From: Gammaproteobacteria bacterium BRH_c0
Lineage (GTDB): Bacteria; Pseudomonadota; Gammaproteobacteria; Pseudomonadales; Porticoccaceae
DNA length: 64,000 nucleotides
Assembly (NCBI GenBank): GCA_000961645.1
Contig: LADM01000041.1
Coordinates: forward strand, 1-64,000
Direction of reading: 5' to 3'
The position numbers were made by a program, and so were the translations under genes. This document shows, piece after piece, positions 41,093 to 50,425 of this stretch; within the stretch, counting starts at the first letter, position 1, and the number at the start of each line of letters is the position of its first letter. Below the pieces are notes generated by a model. It did not search any database. It saw nothing but the letters and a program-made list of their open reading frames with translations, and was not told the DNA's origin.

Positions 41093-41228
41093 TCTGACGT
41101 CGGAAGTCTGACGTCTGACGCCTTTTTGTGCCACTTTCCATTGACTCAGATTCGGGCACAGTCTGCCGTACTGTAAGCTTCGAGGACTTTGTTGTCTTGG
41201 CTTCAGACATCAGACTTCCGACATCAGA
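41093..41228. repeat. Heptad-repeat palindrome C (TCTGACG type), after proB
   Basis: The left arm (41093-41120) is TCTGACG, TCGGAAG, TCTGACG, TCTGACG. The reverse complement of the right arm (41201-41228) reads TCTGATG, TCGGAAG, TCTGATG, TCTGAAG: the same four-unit order with the divergent unit second. The arms are separated by 80 nt of proB-ruvC intergenic sequence. It begins 10 nt after the proB stop. Confidence 0.75.
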
Positions 41229-41302
41229 TCGAAAACAAACTTGAACATCCCCGCCAATCAGGGACAATGGCCACACCTGCAACCGCCCGAGTACCGTAGC
41301 CC

Positions 41303-41866
41303 ATGCCAGTGATACTGGGGATTGACCCCGGCTCCATCAAGACAGGATTTGGAGTGATCGAGGCGCGCGGCTCGAAAGTCTTTTATGTCGCCAGTGGCAT
41401 TATCAAACTCCCGGCGGTGGCCCTGCCGGAAAAACTCAAAATCATCTGCGCCAGCGTTGCCGAGATCATAGCGAGTCACTGTCCCACTGAAATGGCAGTG
41501 GAAGAAGTCTTTTTTGCCCGCGACCCGCGTGCAGCCCTCAAACTGGGTCAGGCCCGCGGTGCTGCCATTGTCGCGGGGGTGCAGGCCGATCTGCCCGTTT
41601 CAGAGTACAGTGCAAAAACAGTTAAGCAGTCTGTAGTGGGTACTGGTGCTGCCACCAAGGACCAGGTATCGCAAATGGTGGTGCGGCTGCTCAGCCTCGA
41701 GAGTGCTCCGCGCGAGGATGCCGCCGACGCGCTGGCGGTTGCGCTATGTCACGCCCACAGCATGCGTTCTGCCATCAGCATGGCCACCGGGCTGGCGGGA
41801 TCAGGACAGGCTATTGCCAAAACCCGCTATGCCCGTGGGCGCCTCAAGGAGATTCACTACAAATGA
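41303..41866 (+). CDS. ruvC: Holliday junction endonuclease RuvC
   Basis: 187 residues. Resolves Holliday junctions with RuvAB. Catalytic acidic residues: D in GIDPGSIKTGFG (about 7), E in VEEVFF (about 66), and the acidic pair in EDAADALAVALCH. Its stop overlaps the ruvA start (ATGA). In Pseudomonas-like genomes yebC usually precedes it; here proB does. Confidence 0.96.
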   Translation: MPVILGIDPGSIKTGFGVIEARGSKVFYVASGIIKLPAVALPEKLKIICASVAEIIASHCPTEMAVEEVFFARDPRAALKLGQARGAAIVAGVQADLPVSEYSAKTVKQSVVGTGAATKDQVSQMVVRLLSLESAPREDAADALAVALCHAHSMRSAISMATGLAGSGQAIAKTRYARGRLKEIHYK

Positions 41867-42477
41867 TTGGCCGCATTACAGGGATACTGTTGGAAAAACA
41901 GGCACCGGAGTTGCTGGTGGATGTGCATGGTCTGGGCTATGAAGTGCAGGTATCCCTCACCACCTACTTTGAGCTGCCCGCCCTGGGCGAAACCGTCACT
42001 CTTCACACGCATTTTGTGGTGCGTGAGGATGCCCAGCAGCTGTTCGGTTTTGCTTCCCACAGCGAGCGCAGCCTGTTCCGCTCCCTGATCAAGGTGAGCG
42101 GTGTTGGTCCCAAGCTCGCCCTGGCGATTTTGTCCGGCATGACGGCGGCAGAGTTTGTGCGCTGTGTGCGGGCCAGCGATGTCGCCACCCTGACCCGCTT
42201 GCCGGGGGTGGGCAAAAAGACTGCCGAGCGATTGGTGGTGGAGATGAGAGATCGCCTCGCTTCCTGGGATGCCCCTGCTATAACGACAGCGCCGGGCAGT
42301 ATTGCCGGACCAACGCCTGGCGACTTGCTGGAGGAAGCCGAAAGTGCGCTGATCTCACTGGGGTACAAACCCCAGGAGGCCACCCGGATGGTGAGTGCAG
42401 CTGCAGCGGAAGTGGGAGATGATGCCGCCAGTGAAGCGCTGATACGCCAGGCCCTGAAGAATGCGGTAAGAAAGTAA
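41863..42477 (+). CDS. ruvA: Holliday junction branch-migration protein RuvA
   Basis: 204 residues in the usual three domains: OB fold (1-65, starting MIGRITGILLEK), tandem helix-hairpin-helix (about 70-150, with LPGVGKKTAERLV) and the C-terminal RuvB-binding domain (from about 155). It overlaps ruvC by 4 bp, so the pair is coupled. The heptad element D separates it from ruvB. Confidence 0.96.
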   Translation: MIGRITGILLEKQAPELLVDVHGLGYEVQVSLTTYFELPALGETVTLHTHFVVREDAQQLFGFASHSERSLFRSLIKVSGVGPKLALAILSGMTAAEFVRCVRASDVATLTRLPGVGKKTAERLVVEMRDRLASWDAPAITTAPGSIAGPTPGDLLEEAESALISLGYKPQEATRMVSAAAAEVGDDAASEALIRQALKNAVRK

Positions 42478-42487
42478 GCTGGAACTG

Positions 42488-42564
42488 GGGAGATGGAGGA
42501 ATGGGAGACGGGAGACGGACTGTAGAGGTGTGACCGTCTCCCGTCTCCCATCTACACATCTCCC
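42488..42564. repeat. Heptad-repeat palindrome D (GGGAGAY type), between ruvA and ruvB
   Basis: The left arm (42488-42518) is GGGAGAT, an 8-nt spacer ending GAAT, then GGGAGAC twice and GG. The right arm (42534-42564) is its reverse complement apart from the spacer. Inner 18 bp pair perfectly, and the outer 8 bp pair as well. The loop is 15 nt. It starts 10 nt after the ruvA stop and ends 40 nt before ruvB. Confidence 0.8.
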
Positions 42565-42604
42565 GCTTGAAACCGCGTAAAACAATGAATTCTGGAACCC
42601 CGTC

Positions 42605-43657
42605 ATGATCGAAAGCGACCGACTGATTTCACCGGCTCCCGGCGACCCCGAAGAGCGCTATGACCGCGCCATCCGGCCTCTCAGCCTGGCGGATTATGTC
42701 GGTCAGCAGGCGGTGCGCGAGCAGATGGGCATTTTTATCAGCGCCGCCAAGGCGCGCGGAGAGCCCCTGGATCACACCCTGGTATTTGGTCCGCCCGGTT
42801 TGGGTAAAACCACCCTGGCCAACATCATCGCCAATGAAATGGGTGTCGATCTTAAAACCACTTCCGGTCCGGTACTGGAGCGGGCGGGCGACATCGCCGC
42901 CCTGATGACCAATCTGGAGCCGGGCGACGTGTTGTTTATCGATGAAATCCATCGCCTCAGCCCAGTGGTCGAAGAAGTCCTCTACCCGGCCATGGAGGAC
43001 TACCAGCTCGATATCATGATCGGTGAAGGGCCCTCCGCCCGCTCTCTGAAGATCGATCTGCCACCCTTTACCCTGGTGGGGGCCACTACCAGGGCGGGAT
43101 TGCTCACCTCGCCACTGCGTGACCGCTTCGGCATAGTCCAGCGCCTGGAGTTTTACTCCATCGACGAACTGGCCACCATCGTTACCCGCTCGGCAAAAAT
43201 TCTCGGTGTTGCCATTGATGACCGGGGAGCGCTGGAAATCGCCCGCCGCTCGCGCGGAACGCCGCGCATCGTCAACCGCCTGTTGCGGCGGGTGCGCGAC
43301 TACGCCGAGGTTAAGGGCAGTGGCCATATCAGCAGTGATATTGCCGATCTGGCCCTCAATATGCTCAATGTGGACCAGAGCGGTTTTGACCATATGGACC
43401 GCCGCCTGCTGCTGGCGATTATTGAAAAGTTCGACGGCGGCCCGGTCGGTGTGGACAGCCTTGCCGCTGCCATCAGCGAAGAGCGCGGCACCATCGAGGA
43501 CGTGCTCGAACCCTACCTGATCCAGCAGGGCTACCTGATTCGCACCTCGCGCGGGCGCATGGCCACCGGTCTTGCCTACCAGCATTTCGGCCTGAAGCGC
43601 CCGGCCGGGGAGGGCGGGCAGCTCAACTTGCCTGGCAGTGAGGATGCGTCTGCCTGA
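42605..43657 (+). CDS. ruvB: Holliday junction helicase RuvB
   Basis: 350 residues. AAA+ motor of branch migration: Walker [12 protein letters not shown], Walker B FIDEIHRL, sensor region GATTRAGLL, and a C-terminal winged helix. It is 127 bp downstream of ruvA, which is unusual as the two are normally close; the gap is filled by the heptad palindrome. Confidence 0.97.
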   Translation: MIESDRLISPAPGDPEERYDRAIRPLSLADYVGQQAVREQMGIFISAAKARGEPLDHTLVFGPPGLGKTTLANIIANEMGVDLKTTSGPVLERAGDIAALMTNLEPGDVLFIDEIHRLSPVVEEVLYPAMEDYQLDIMIGEGPSARSLKIDLPPFTLVGATTRAGLLTSPLRDRFGIVQRLEFYSIDELATIVTRSAKILGVAIDDRGALEIARRSRGTPRIVNRLLRRVRDYAEVKGSGHISSDIADLALNMLNVDQSGFDHMDRRLLLAIIEKFDGGPVGVDSLAAAISEERGTIEDVLEPYLIQQGYLIRTSRGRMATGLAYQHFGLKRPAGEGGQLNLPGSEDASA

Positions 43658-43689
43658 TTTGTGAGCAATGACACAAAAGGATCATCAGC

Positions 43690-44097
43690 ATGAATGAATT
43701 TCAGCTACCCGTGCGGGTCTATGTGGAAGACACCGACGCTGGCGGCATCGTGTATTACGTCAACTATCTGAAATTTCTTGAACGCGCCCGCACCGAATGG
43801 TTTCGCCACCAGGGCTTTGAAAAACCGGCACTGTTTGGTGAAAATCTGATGTTTGTGGTCCATTCCCTCAGCATTGATTACCGCAAACCGGCCCGGCTGG
43901 ACGATTTGCTGCTGGCCACGGCCCGGGTGATCGGCGGCGGCAAAACTTTTTTTATCATGGAGCAGACCGTCCTGCGCGGAGATGAATTACTATGCGCGGC
44001 TGAAGTCAAGGTCGCCTGTGTCAGCCGCGACCGGATGCGACCTTCAGCCATACCCGCCGACATCAGGCGCGTGGCTCTACCCGTCATTACACAATAG
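43690..44097 (+). CDS. ybgC: Tol-Pal-associated acyl-CoA thioesterase YbgC
   Basis: 135 residues, hot-dog fold thioesterase. The active-site motif EDTDAGGIVYYVNYLKFLER is at the N-terminus, and the catalytic aspartate is in DTDAGG. It acts in the cytoplasm on acyl-CoA and may associate with phospholipid synthesis. First gene of the tol-pal operon. Confidence 0.95.
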   Translation: MNEFQLPVRVYVEDTDAGGIVYYVNYLKFLERARTEWFRHQGFEKPALFGENLMFVVHSLSIDYRKPARLDDLLLATARVIGGGKTFFIMEQTVLRGDELLCAAEVKVACVSRDRMRPSAIPADIRRVALPVITQ

Positions 44098-44100
44098 GAG

Positions 44101-44796
44101 ATGTCTGTGACAGAAAATCTTTCGATATGGGCATTGATCATGGGGGCGTCCATCCCCGTACAGCTTGTCATGTTGATCCTTTTCATGGCGTCAATGATCT
44201 CCTGGGTGATGATTATCCAGCGCGGTCGCTACCTGCGTCAGGCCCAGGAAAATTATCGCGAGTTTGAGCAGACTTTCTGGTCCGGCGTTGACCTCAACCA
44301 GCTGTTCAACGATATCACCGCCAAACTCCACGACAACGCCAATATCGATGGGCTGGAGAGTGTCTTTCGCAGTGGCTTCCGCGAATTCAACCGCCTGATC
44401 CAGCAAAAGAATGTTGATCCGGATGTGGTCATGGAGGGCACCGAACGCGCCATGCGGGTTGCCCTGTCGCGCGAGGAAGAGAAACTCAATATCAACCTGC
44501 CGTTTCTCGCCAGCGTGGCATCGGTCAGCCCCTATATCGGTCTGCTCGGTACCGTGTGGGGCATCATGCAGTCGTTCCGCAGTCTGGCCAATGTGCAGCA
44601 GGCTACCCTGGCCACGGTGGCTCCCGGTATCGCCGAAGCGCTGATTGCTACTGCCATGGGCCTGTTCGCGGCGATTCCGGCGGTGCTGGCATTCAACCGT
44701 TACTCATCCCAGGCGGACAACCTGCTCAGCAATTACCAGACCTTTGCTGAAGAGTTTTCCAGCATCCTCCACCGTCGTGTCCACAGTGGTAACTGA
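44101..44796 (+). CDS. tolQ: Tol-Pal system protein TolQ
   Basis: 231 residues, three transmembrane helices (about 17-38, 135-158 and 170-192), with the ASVSPYIGLLGTVWGIM stretch and LIATAMGLFAAIPAV of the proton channel. It powers TolA with TolR. The ATG at 44101 touches GGAG; a GTG two codons later (44107) is 6 nt after it and may be the true start. Confidence 0.95.
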   Translation: MSVTENLSIWALIMGASIPVQLVMLILFMASMISWVMIIQRGRYLRQAQENYREFEQTFWSGVDLNQLFNDITAKLHDNANIDGLESVFRSGFREFNRLIQQKNVDPDVVMEGTERAMRVALSREEEKLNINLPFLASVASVSPYIGLLGTVWGIMQSFRSLANVQQATLATVAPGIAEALIATAMGLFAAIPAVLAFNRYSSQADNLLSNYQTFAEEFSSILHRRVHSGN

Positions 44797-44799
44797 TTC

Positions 44800-45237
44800 A
44801 TGGCCGTCGTAAAGACCAAGTCAAAACGCAAGCTGGTGGCCGAGATCAATGTGGTTCCCTACATTGACGTGATGCTGGTGCTGCTGATTGTGTTCATGAT
44901 CACGGCGCCCCTGCTGATGCAGGGTGTGAAAGTTGATTTGCCCCAGGCGCCCTCCACTCCGATGGAGGAAAACGACAAGGAGCCGCTGATTGTGTCCGTC
45001 AAGGCGGATGGTACCTATTACATCGATCTTGGCAGCGACAAGCACCAGGAAGAATCCCTCGAGGTGATCAGGGCGCGGGTGTCCAAGGTCCTTGCGGTAC
45101 AACCGTTGACGCCAGTGCTGGTGTGGGGCGATACCAATGTTGACTACGGCGCAGTCGTCGAGTTGATGACTGTTCTGCAAAGTGCCGGCGCTCCCAATGT
45201 CGGGCTGGTCACCGAGCCGCCGAGAAGCAAGAATTAA
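44800..45237 (+). CDS. tolR: Tol-Pal system protein TolR
   Basis: 145 residues. One transmembrane helix (about 18-38; VVPYIDVMLVLLIVFMIT) with the proton-path aspartate in it, and a C-terminal periplasmic domain. It starts three bases after tolQ. Confidence 0.95.
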   Translation: MAVVKTKSKRKLVAEINVVPYIDVMLVLLIVFMITAPLLMQGVKVDLPQAPSTPMEENDKEPLIVSVKADGTYYIDLGSDKHQEESLEVIRARVSKVLAVQPLTPVLVWGDTNVDYGAVVELMTVLQSAGAPNVGLVTEPPRSKN

Positions 45238-45253
45238 TGGTCGCGGTATCTGC

Positions 45254-46138
45254 ATGAAAAGGCCGGCTACAGGCTATACATGGCCAACTATTGCCAGTGT
45301 GTTGCTGCACGGTTCGCTGCTGGCGTTTATCGCCATTGGCTGGACACCCCAGGAGAAACACCGCAAGGTAGTGACGCCGCGCTATGTGGAGGCTAAGCTG
45401 TTGCAGCTCAATGCCCCGCCAACCGTGCAGGCCAAAAAAGAACCCAAGGCCGAGGCGAAGCCGCCACCCGCTCCACCGCCACCGCCGCCACCAAAGGTTG
45501 ATACTGCTGCCCAGGAGCGGCAGGAGCAGCAGCGCAAGGAACTCGAGCGCAAGGAACAACAGCGGCAGGAGGAGGTCAGAAAGGAGCAGGTTCGCCAGCA
45601 ACAACTGAAAACCGAGGCGGAGCGTAAACGCAAGGAAGAGCAGGCCAAGGCTGAAGCCGAGAAAAAGCGCAAGGAAGAACAGGCTAAAGCCGAAGCTGAA
45701 AAAAAGCGCCAGGAAGAACTCAAGCGCCAGCAGGCTGAAAAGCAGCGCCAGGAGCAGCTGCGCCGTGAGCAGGAGTTGGCCCGGGCTCTTGAAGCCGAGC
45801 AGGCACTGGCCGATTCAGCGGCGGATGAGCAGCAGGTTGGTTCCTTCAGCAGTTATGTGAAGGACCGAATTGTCTCCAACTGGAGCCGCCCGCCCAGCGC
45901 TCGCCTCGGTATGGTGGCCGAGCTGGAAATTACCCTGGATGGTCAGGCGCGCGTGGTGGGTGTCGCTATCATCAAGTCCAGCGGCAATGCGGCCTACGAC
46001 CTGTCATGCGAACAGGCTGTACGCCGGGCTGAACAGTTTGAGAGACTGAAAGAATTGATACAGCAGGACCGTGCTGCCTACGAAAAGAATTTTCGCCGCT
46101 TTCGCCTGAAATTTGATGCCCAGGACTTGAGGTTTTAA
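45254..46138 (+). CDS. tolA: Tol-Pal system protein TolA
   Basis: 294 residues: an N-terminal transmembrane anchor (about 10-30), a proline-rich hinge (PPPAPPPPPPPK), a charged alpha-helical domain II made of KRKEEQAKAEAEK-like repeats (about 90-205), and a C-terminal domain with the buried cysteine region. Bridges the inner and outer membrane to Pal and TolB. The internal repeats are coding and not a mobile element. ATG at 45254. Confidence 0.95.
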   Translation: MKRPATGYTWPTIASVLLHGSLLAFIAIGWTPQEKHRKVVTPRYVEAKLLQLNAPPTVQAKKEPKAEAKPPPAPPPPPPPKVDTAAQERQEQQRKELERKEQQRQEEVRKEQVRQQQLKTEAERKRKEEQAKAEAEKKRKEEQAKAEAEKKRQEELKRQQAEKQRQEQLRREQELARALEAEQALADSAADEQQVGSFSSYVKDRIVSNWSRPPSARLGMVAELEITLDGQARVVGVAIIKSSGNAAYDLSCEQAVRRAEQFERLKELIQQDRAAYEKNFRRFRLKFDAQDLRF

Positions 46139-46144
46139 ATCACT

Positions 46145-47437
46145 ATGATGAAATACCGTTTGCTGCTCATCCTGTCACTTCTGTTGGGGGCCACTTTTTC
46201 TGCCCAGGCCCAGCTGACTATTGAAATTACCCAGGGTGTGGACAATCCCACGGTGATTGCTGTTTCTCCCATTGAGGCCGGTAATGCCGTGCTGCCAGAG
46301 GACATCAGCAATATCGTTTCCGCCGATTTGCAGCGCAGCGGGCTGTTCAATGCCATTGATCGCGCCAATATGCTGTCCTTCCCGCGCGAGACAAAGGAGA
46401 TCTATTACAAGGACTGGCGTGTGCTGGGAGCCCAGTACCTGGTGTACGGCAATGCCGAGCGACTCAGCGATGGCCGACTCAAGGTCACCTTCGGGTTGTC
46501 CGAGGTGCTGGGTGAAAAAATTGTCCTGGCTCAGGTAGTGCATGGCAGTAACAATAACCTGCGTGATATTGCCCATTACATCAGCGACAAGGTCTATGAA
46601 GCCATCACCGGGGTGCGCGGCGCCTTTTCAACCCGTATTGCCTATGTGACGGCCACTCCCGGCAGGGATAACAAGCTGGTTTACAGGCTGATGGTGGCCG
46701 ATGCCGATGGCGCCCGCGAGAAGCTGATGCTGGAGTCCCGCGAGCCACTGATGTCGCCGAGCTGGTCCCCGGATGGCAAGGAGCTGGCCTATGTGTCCTT
46801 TGAAACCGGTCGCCCTGCCATATTCAGTCAGAAGCTGGGGGATGCGAGCCGCCAGCAGCTGACCAATTTTCGTGGCCTCAATGGTGCGCCTTCATGGTCC
46901 CCGGATGGTCGCAAGCTCGCCCTGGTGCTGTCCAAGGATGGCAACCCGGAGATTTACACCATGGACCTGGCCAGCCGCCAGTTCACCCGGGTGACCAACC
47001 ATTTCTCAATCGACACTGAGCCCAACTGGACGCCGGACGGCAAAGCCCTGGTATTTACCTCTGACAGGGGCGGATCGCCGCAAATTTACAAGTTGACGCT
47101 TGCGTCTGGAGCACTGGAACGATTAACATTCCGCGGCTCTTACAACGCCAGGCCACGACTCGCTCCCGACGGTCGTACCTTGGTGCTTGTTCACCGCGAT
47201 GGCGGTGCGTTTCATATAGCTTCCCAAGACCTGATTTCCGGAGATTTTCGCATACTTACCAGTACCTATCTGGATGAGTCGCCGACGGTGGCTCCCAATG
47301 GGGCTATGCTGTTGTATGCCACCAAGCGGGGTAGTAAAAACCTGCTCGCTGCCGTTTCCATCGATGCTGGTGTAAAATTTCTGTTACCAGCGCGGGAGGG
47401 TGACGTACGCGAGCCTGCCTGGTCGCCATTTTTGTAA
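46145..47437 (+). CDS. tolB: Tol-Pal system protein TolB
   Basis: 430 residues. A signal peptide ends at about SAQA (residue 21). An N-terminal alpha/beta domain (22-160) precedes a six-bladed beta-propeller with repeats such as [16 protein letters not shown] and [17 protein letters not shown]. It interacts with Pal in the periplasm. Six base pairs after tolA. Confidence 0.96.
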   Translation: MMKYRLLLILSLLLGATFSAQAQLTIEITQGVDNPTVIAVSPIEAGNAVLPEDISNIVSADLQRSGLFNAIDRANMLSFPRETKEIYYKDWRVLGAQYLVYGNAERLSDGRLKVTFGLSEVLGEKIVLAQVVHGSNNNLRDIAHYISDKVYEAITGVRGAFSTRIAYVTATPGRDNKLVYRLMVADADGAREKLMLESREPLMSPSWSPDGKELAYVSFETGRPAIFSQKLGDASRQQLTNFRGLNGAPSWSPDGRKLALVLSKDGNPEIYTMDLASRQFTRVTNHFSIDTEPNWTPDGKALVFTSDRGGSPQIYKLTLASGALERLTFRGSYNARPRLAPDGRTLVLVHRDGGAFHIASQDLISGDFRILTSTYLDESPTVAPNGAMLLYATKRGSKNLLAAVSIDAGVKFLLPAREGDVREPAWSPFL

Positions 47438-47522
47438 CGCTTTCATCGAACACCTTTTGTAGAAGTTATTTTTATCGGACAAGGAGTCGCAAGACTCATA
47501 TTTCATACTTAGGAGAACAGCA

Positions 47523-48017
47523 ATGACCTTTCAAACCCTGAAAACCGGCTTCCTGGTAGCTGTACTGTCTACCCTGCTTGCCGCCTGTTCCAGCACTGGC
47601 ACTGAAGATGGCACTGGCGAAGGCCTGTCCGGCAGCGATGTTGGCACTGGCACAGCCGGTTCCGGCTCTGCCTATGGTGACGATCTTGGCGCCGGTGGTG
47701 TAGCCACTGTCTTTTACTTCGAGTTTGACAAGGCCGTGCTGACATCTGAAGCCCGCGCCGCACTTGACACCCATGCCCAGCGTCTGCGTGGCAGCAATCG
47801 TCAGATTCGCCTGGAAGGTCATGGTGATGAGCGCGGTACCCGTGAGTACAACATGGCGCTGGGTGAGCGTCGTGCCAACGCTGTGCGTGAATACCTGATC
47901 ATGCAGGGCATGAACGGCAGCAACCTTGAGGCGATCAGCTACGGCGAAGAGCGCCCAGCCCAACTGGGCAGCGATGAGCAATCCTGGTCTCTCAACCGTC
48001 GCGTTGAAATGAAGTAA
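47523..48017 (+). CDS. pal: Peptidoglycan-associated lipoprotein
   Basis: 164 residues. Lipobox STLLAACSS with C22, a flexible glycine-rich linker, and an OmpA-like peptidoglycan-binding domain (about 60-160) with FYFEFDKAVLT and LEGHGDERGTREYN. Anchors the outer membrane to the wall. A terminator follows. Confidence 0.97.
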   Translation: MTFQTLKTGFLVAVLSTLLAACSSTGTEDGTGEGLSGSDVGTGTAGSGSAYGDDLGAGGVATVFYFEFDKAVLTSEARAALDTHAQRLRGSNRQIRLEGHGDERGTREYNMALGERRANAVREYLIMQGMNGSNLEAISYGEERPAQLGSDEQSWSLNRRVEMK

Positions 48018-48037
48018 GCCACGGGCGTTTGATCGCG

Positions 48038-48072
48038 AAAGCCAGCCGCAGTATTCTGCGTCTGGCTTTTTT
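48038..48072 (+). terminator. Terminator after pal
   Basis: AAAGCCAG (48038-48045) pairs with CTGGCTTT (48062-48069) around an inner GCAG/CTGC stem, followed by TTTTTTG. Some read-through into cpoB is expected. Confidence 0.85.
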
Positions 48073-48093
48073 GTTTTGAAAGGGGGTGTTTTG

Positions 48094-48822
48094 ATGGGCA
48101 AAGTAGCAGGTTTATTGTTGGCAATTGCGCTGTGTCAGGTCCAGCTGGCTGCGGCCCAGTCAAACAATTCAGCGGGGTCCGACATGTTTAACCGGATCCA
48201 GTTGATGCAGGAAGAGATCAGAGACCTGCGGGGTGCGGTTGAAGAACTGACTCACGAGCTTCAACAACTCAAAAAACGCCAGATGGACGATTATCAGGAT
48301 CTGGACAGCCGCCTGAGTGCTGGCCCCGGGCCTGCCCCTGCCACCAATCCAGCGCCCGCCGTTCAGGAAGAGGCTGAACTGGACCCGATACTTGCCGCAG
48401 CCCAGAGTGGTGGCGGTGGTCAAACACAATCCACGCCCGCTCCTGGCTCCTCTGCCGATGAGTTACAAAGTTATACGGCAGCCTATGACCTGCTCAAGAA
48501 TCGCAAGATTGATGCAGCGGTAGAGGCCTTCAACGCCCACCTGAAGCTTTATCCCGATGGCAAGTACGCGGCCAATGCCCACTACTGGCTGGGGGAAATT
48601 TACCTGTTGCAGAATAACCTCGGCGCTGCCGAAACATCGTTTGCCACAGTGGTTAACAATTTCACCACGGATCGCAAGTCTCCCGACGCCATGTTTAAAC
48701 TGGGCAGGGTTTACCACTTGCAGGGGCAGACAGCCAAGGCAAAAGCCATGCTTGAGCGGGCGGTGAATACCAACAGCAGTGCCGCTGCGCTGGCACAAGC
48801 CTACCTGCAAGAAAATTTCTGA
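48094..48822 (+). CDS. cpoB: Cell-division coordinator CpoB (YbgF)
   Basis: 242 residues. Signal peptide to about QLAAAQ, coiled-coil trimerisation region (about 25-75), a proline/alanine-rich linker and three TPR repeats in the second half. Coordinates Tol-Pal with PBP1B at division. ATG at 48094 follows AAAGGGGGTGTTTT. The long intercistronic hairpin downstream marks the end of the tol-pal operon. Confidence 0.94.
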   Translation: MGKVAGLLLAIALCQVQLAAAQSNNSAGSDMFNRIQLMQEEIRDLRGAVEELTHELQQLKKRQMDDYQDLDSRLSAGPGPAPATNPAPAVQEEAELDPILAAAQSGGGGQTQSTPAPGSSADELQSYTAAYDLLKNRKIDAAVEAFNAHLKLYPDGKYAANAHYWLGEIYLLQNNLGAAETSFATVVNNFTTDRKSPDAMFKLGRVYHLQGQTAKAKAMLERAVNTNSSAAALAQAYLQENF

Positions 48823-48830
48823 GCCATGCA

Positions 48831-48875
48831 GTTGCCCCGTTGTTGCTGCCTCAACGGCAGCAGAAGCGGGGCAAC
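48831..48875 (+). terminator. Branched hairpin between cpoB and queE
   Basis: GTTGCCCCG (48831-48839) pairs with CGGGGCAAC (48867-48875), and an inner GCTGCC/GGCAGC stem (48845-48850, 48856-48861) lies within. There is no T tract, so it may slow or attenuate rather than terminate. Confidence 0.55.
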
Positions 48876-48936
48876 CTGATCTCATTCCGCTCCTCCGATT
48901 GTGTTCGCCCGTGCCGAACAGTGATAATTGCCCCCC

Positions 48937-49584
48937 ATGAAAGATTCCCTTCGCATTACTGAAATTTTTTACTCCCTGCAGGGTGAAACCAGCACCGTCG
49001 GCTTGCCCACTGTCTTTGTCCGCCTCACCGGTTGCCCTTTGCGCTGTGGCTATTGCGATACCGAGTACGCTTTTTACGGCGGCGAACGCAAATCCCTCGA
49101 CGAGGTGGTGGCACAGGTCAAGGCTCTCAATGCGCCCTGGGTCACTGTTACCGGCGGTGAACCCCTTGCTCAGCGTGAATGCTGGCCTTTGTTGTCACGG
49201 CTGTGTGACGAAGGCTACAGGGTGTCCCTGGAAACCAGCGGCGCGATCTCCATCGAAGATGTCGATCCCCGGGTTGTGGTGATCATGGATCTGAAAACTC
49301 CTGGTTCGGGTGAAGTTGGCCGCAATCTCTATGACAATATTCACCGTCTGAAAAGGGGCGATGAACTCAAATTCGTCATCTGTGATCGCCGCGATTACGA
49401 CTGGGCACAAATGCGTATCGATGAATACGCCCTGCTCGACAGGGTAGACAATCTGTTGTTCTCCCCCAGTTACGGTACTTTGTCCGCCACTGATCTTGCC
49501 AACTGGATCATTGAGGACCGATTGCCGGTACGCCTGCAACTCCAGCTGCACAAGCTGCTGTGGAATGATGAACCCGGCCACTGA
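48937..49584 (+). CDS. queE: 7-carboxy-7-deazaguanine synthase
   Basis: 215 residues. Radical-SAM enzyme of the queuosine pathway. The cluster-binding cysteines read [12 protein letters not shown] (C-x3-C-x2-C). ATG at 48937. Overlaps no gene but is 7 bp from queC. Confidence 0.95.
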   Translation: MKDSLRITEIFYSLQGETSTVGLPTVFVRLTGCPLRCGYCDTEYAFYGGERKSLDEVVAQVKALNAPWVTVTGGEPLAQRECWPLLSRLCDEGYRVSLETSGAISIEDVDPRVVVIMDLKTPGSGEVGRNLYDNIHRLKRGDELKFVICDRRDYDWAQMRIDEYALLDRVDNLLFSPSYGTLSATDLANWIIEDRLPVRLQLQLHKLLWNDEPGH

Positions 49585-49591
49585 GGTAGCT

Positions 49592-50296
49592 ATGCCCCCC
49601 GTTGAATCTGAAGTGTTGCCTGGTGGCAAAAAAGCCGTTGTTTTACTCTCCGGAGGTCTGGATTCTGCCACGGTGCTTGCCATTGCCCGCAGCCAGGGGC
49701 GCGATTGCTACACCCTGAGCTTTGATTACGGTCAGCGCCACCGCGCCGAGCTGGCAGCATCTGACCGGGTCAGCGCTGCCCTGGGCGCGGTTGAGCACAA
49801 AACCGTGGTGATTGACCTCGGCAGCATTGGCGGCTCGGCGCTAACCGACCGTGCCATCGCCGTACCTGAACAGGAAACAGCAGGTATTCCGGTGACCTAT
49901 GTGCCGGCGAGAAATACCGTGTTCCTCTCCATCGCCCTCGGCTGGGCAGAAGTGCTCAATGCCACGGATATCTATATCGGCGTCAATGCGGTCGACTACT
50001 CCGGTTACCCCGATTGTCGTCCTCAATTTATCCAGGCGTTTGAAACCATGGCCAACCTGGCCACCAAGGCCGGTGTGGAAGGGCAGGGTTTAAAGGTTCA
50101 CGCGCCACTGATGGCTATGAGCAAAGCCGAGATTGTGCGTACAGGCATCGAACTTGGTGTGGATTACGGCTTGACAGTTTCCTGCTACCAGGCCACGGAT
50201 GAGGGCTTTGCCTGTGGTCGATGCGACAGTTGCCGCCTGCGCAGCCAGGGATTTACCGAAGCCGGCGTTGCAGACCCGACAAAATACGCAAAATAG
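49592..50296 (+). CDS. queC: 7-cyano-7-deazaguanine synthase
   Basis: 234 residues. Converts 7-carboxy-7-deazaguanine to preQ0 using ATP. The PP-loop is [13 protein letters not shown], and four cysteines, SC...CGRCDSC, bind zinc near the C-terminus. The ATG at 49592 is six bases after GAGG; alternatives at 49565 and 49568 lie inside queE. Confidence 0.95.
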   Translation: MPPVESEVLPGGKKAVVLLSGGLDSATVLAIARSQGRDCYTLSFDYGQRHRAELAASDRVSAALGAVEHKTVVIDLGSIGGSALTDRAIAVPEQETAGIPVTYVPARNTVFLSIALGWAEVLNATDIYIGVNAVDYSGYPDCRPQFIQAFETMANLATKAGVEGQGLKVHAPLMAMSKAEIVRTGIELGVDYGLTVSCYQATDEGFACGRCDSCRLRSQGFTEAGVADPTKYAK

Positions 50297-50308
50297 CGCT
50301 ATTTCGGC

Positions 50309-50336
50309 TTGACGTATTTTTCTTGGACAGTATCAT
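50309..50336 (+). promoter_or_regulatory. Promoter of tRNA-Lys
   Basis: TTGACG (50309-50314) and TATCAT (50331-50336) are separated by 16 bp. The tRNA begins 13 bp after the -10 box. Confidence 0.55.
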
Positions 50337-50349
50337 ATGCGCCTCTTCC

Positions 50350-50425
50350 GGGTCGTTAGCTCAGTTGGTAGAGCAGTTGGCTTTTAACCAATTGGTCGAT
50401 GGTTCGAATCCATCACGACCCACCA
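50350..50425 (+). tRNA. tRNA-Lys (anticodon TTT)
   Basis: 76 nt with a complete cloverleaf: acceptor GGGTCGT pairs with ACGACCC, anticodon loop CTTTTAA, TpsiC arm GGTTCGAATCC, and encoded CCA. Follows queC, as in Pseudomonas-like genomes. Confidence 0.97.

Noticed and set aside
41093-41228. Heptad arms read as a CRISPR array or transposon ends
   Set aside because: Units are contiguous 7-mers in inverted arms, with no spacers, transposase or target-site duplication visible.
45480-45800. Short tandem repeats in tolA
   Set aside because: They encode the helical domain II typical of TolA and are not CRISPR or mobile.
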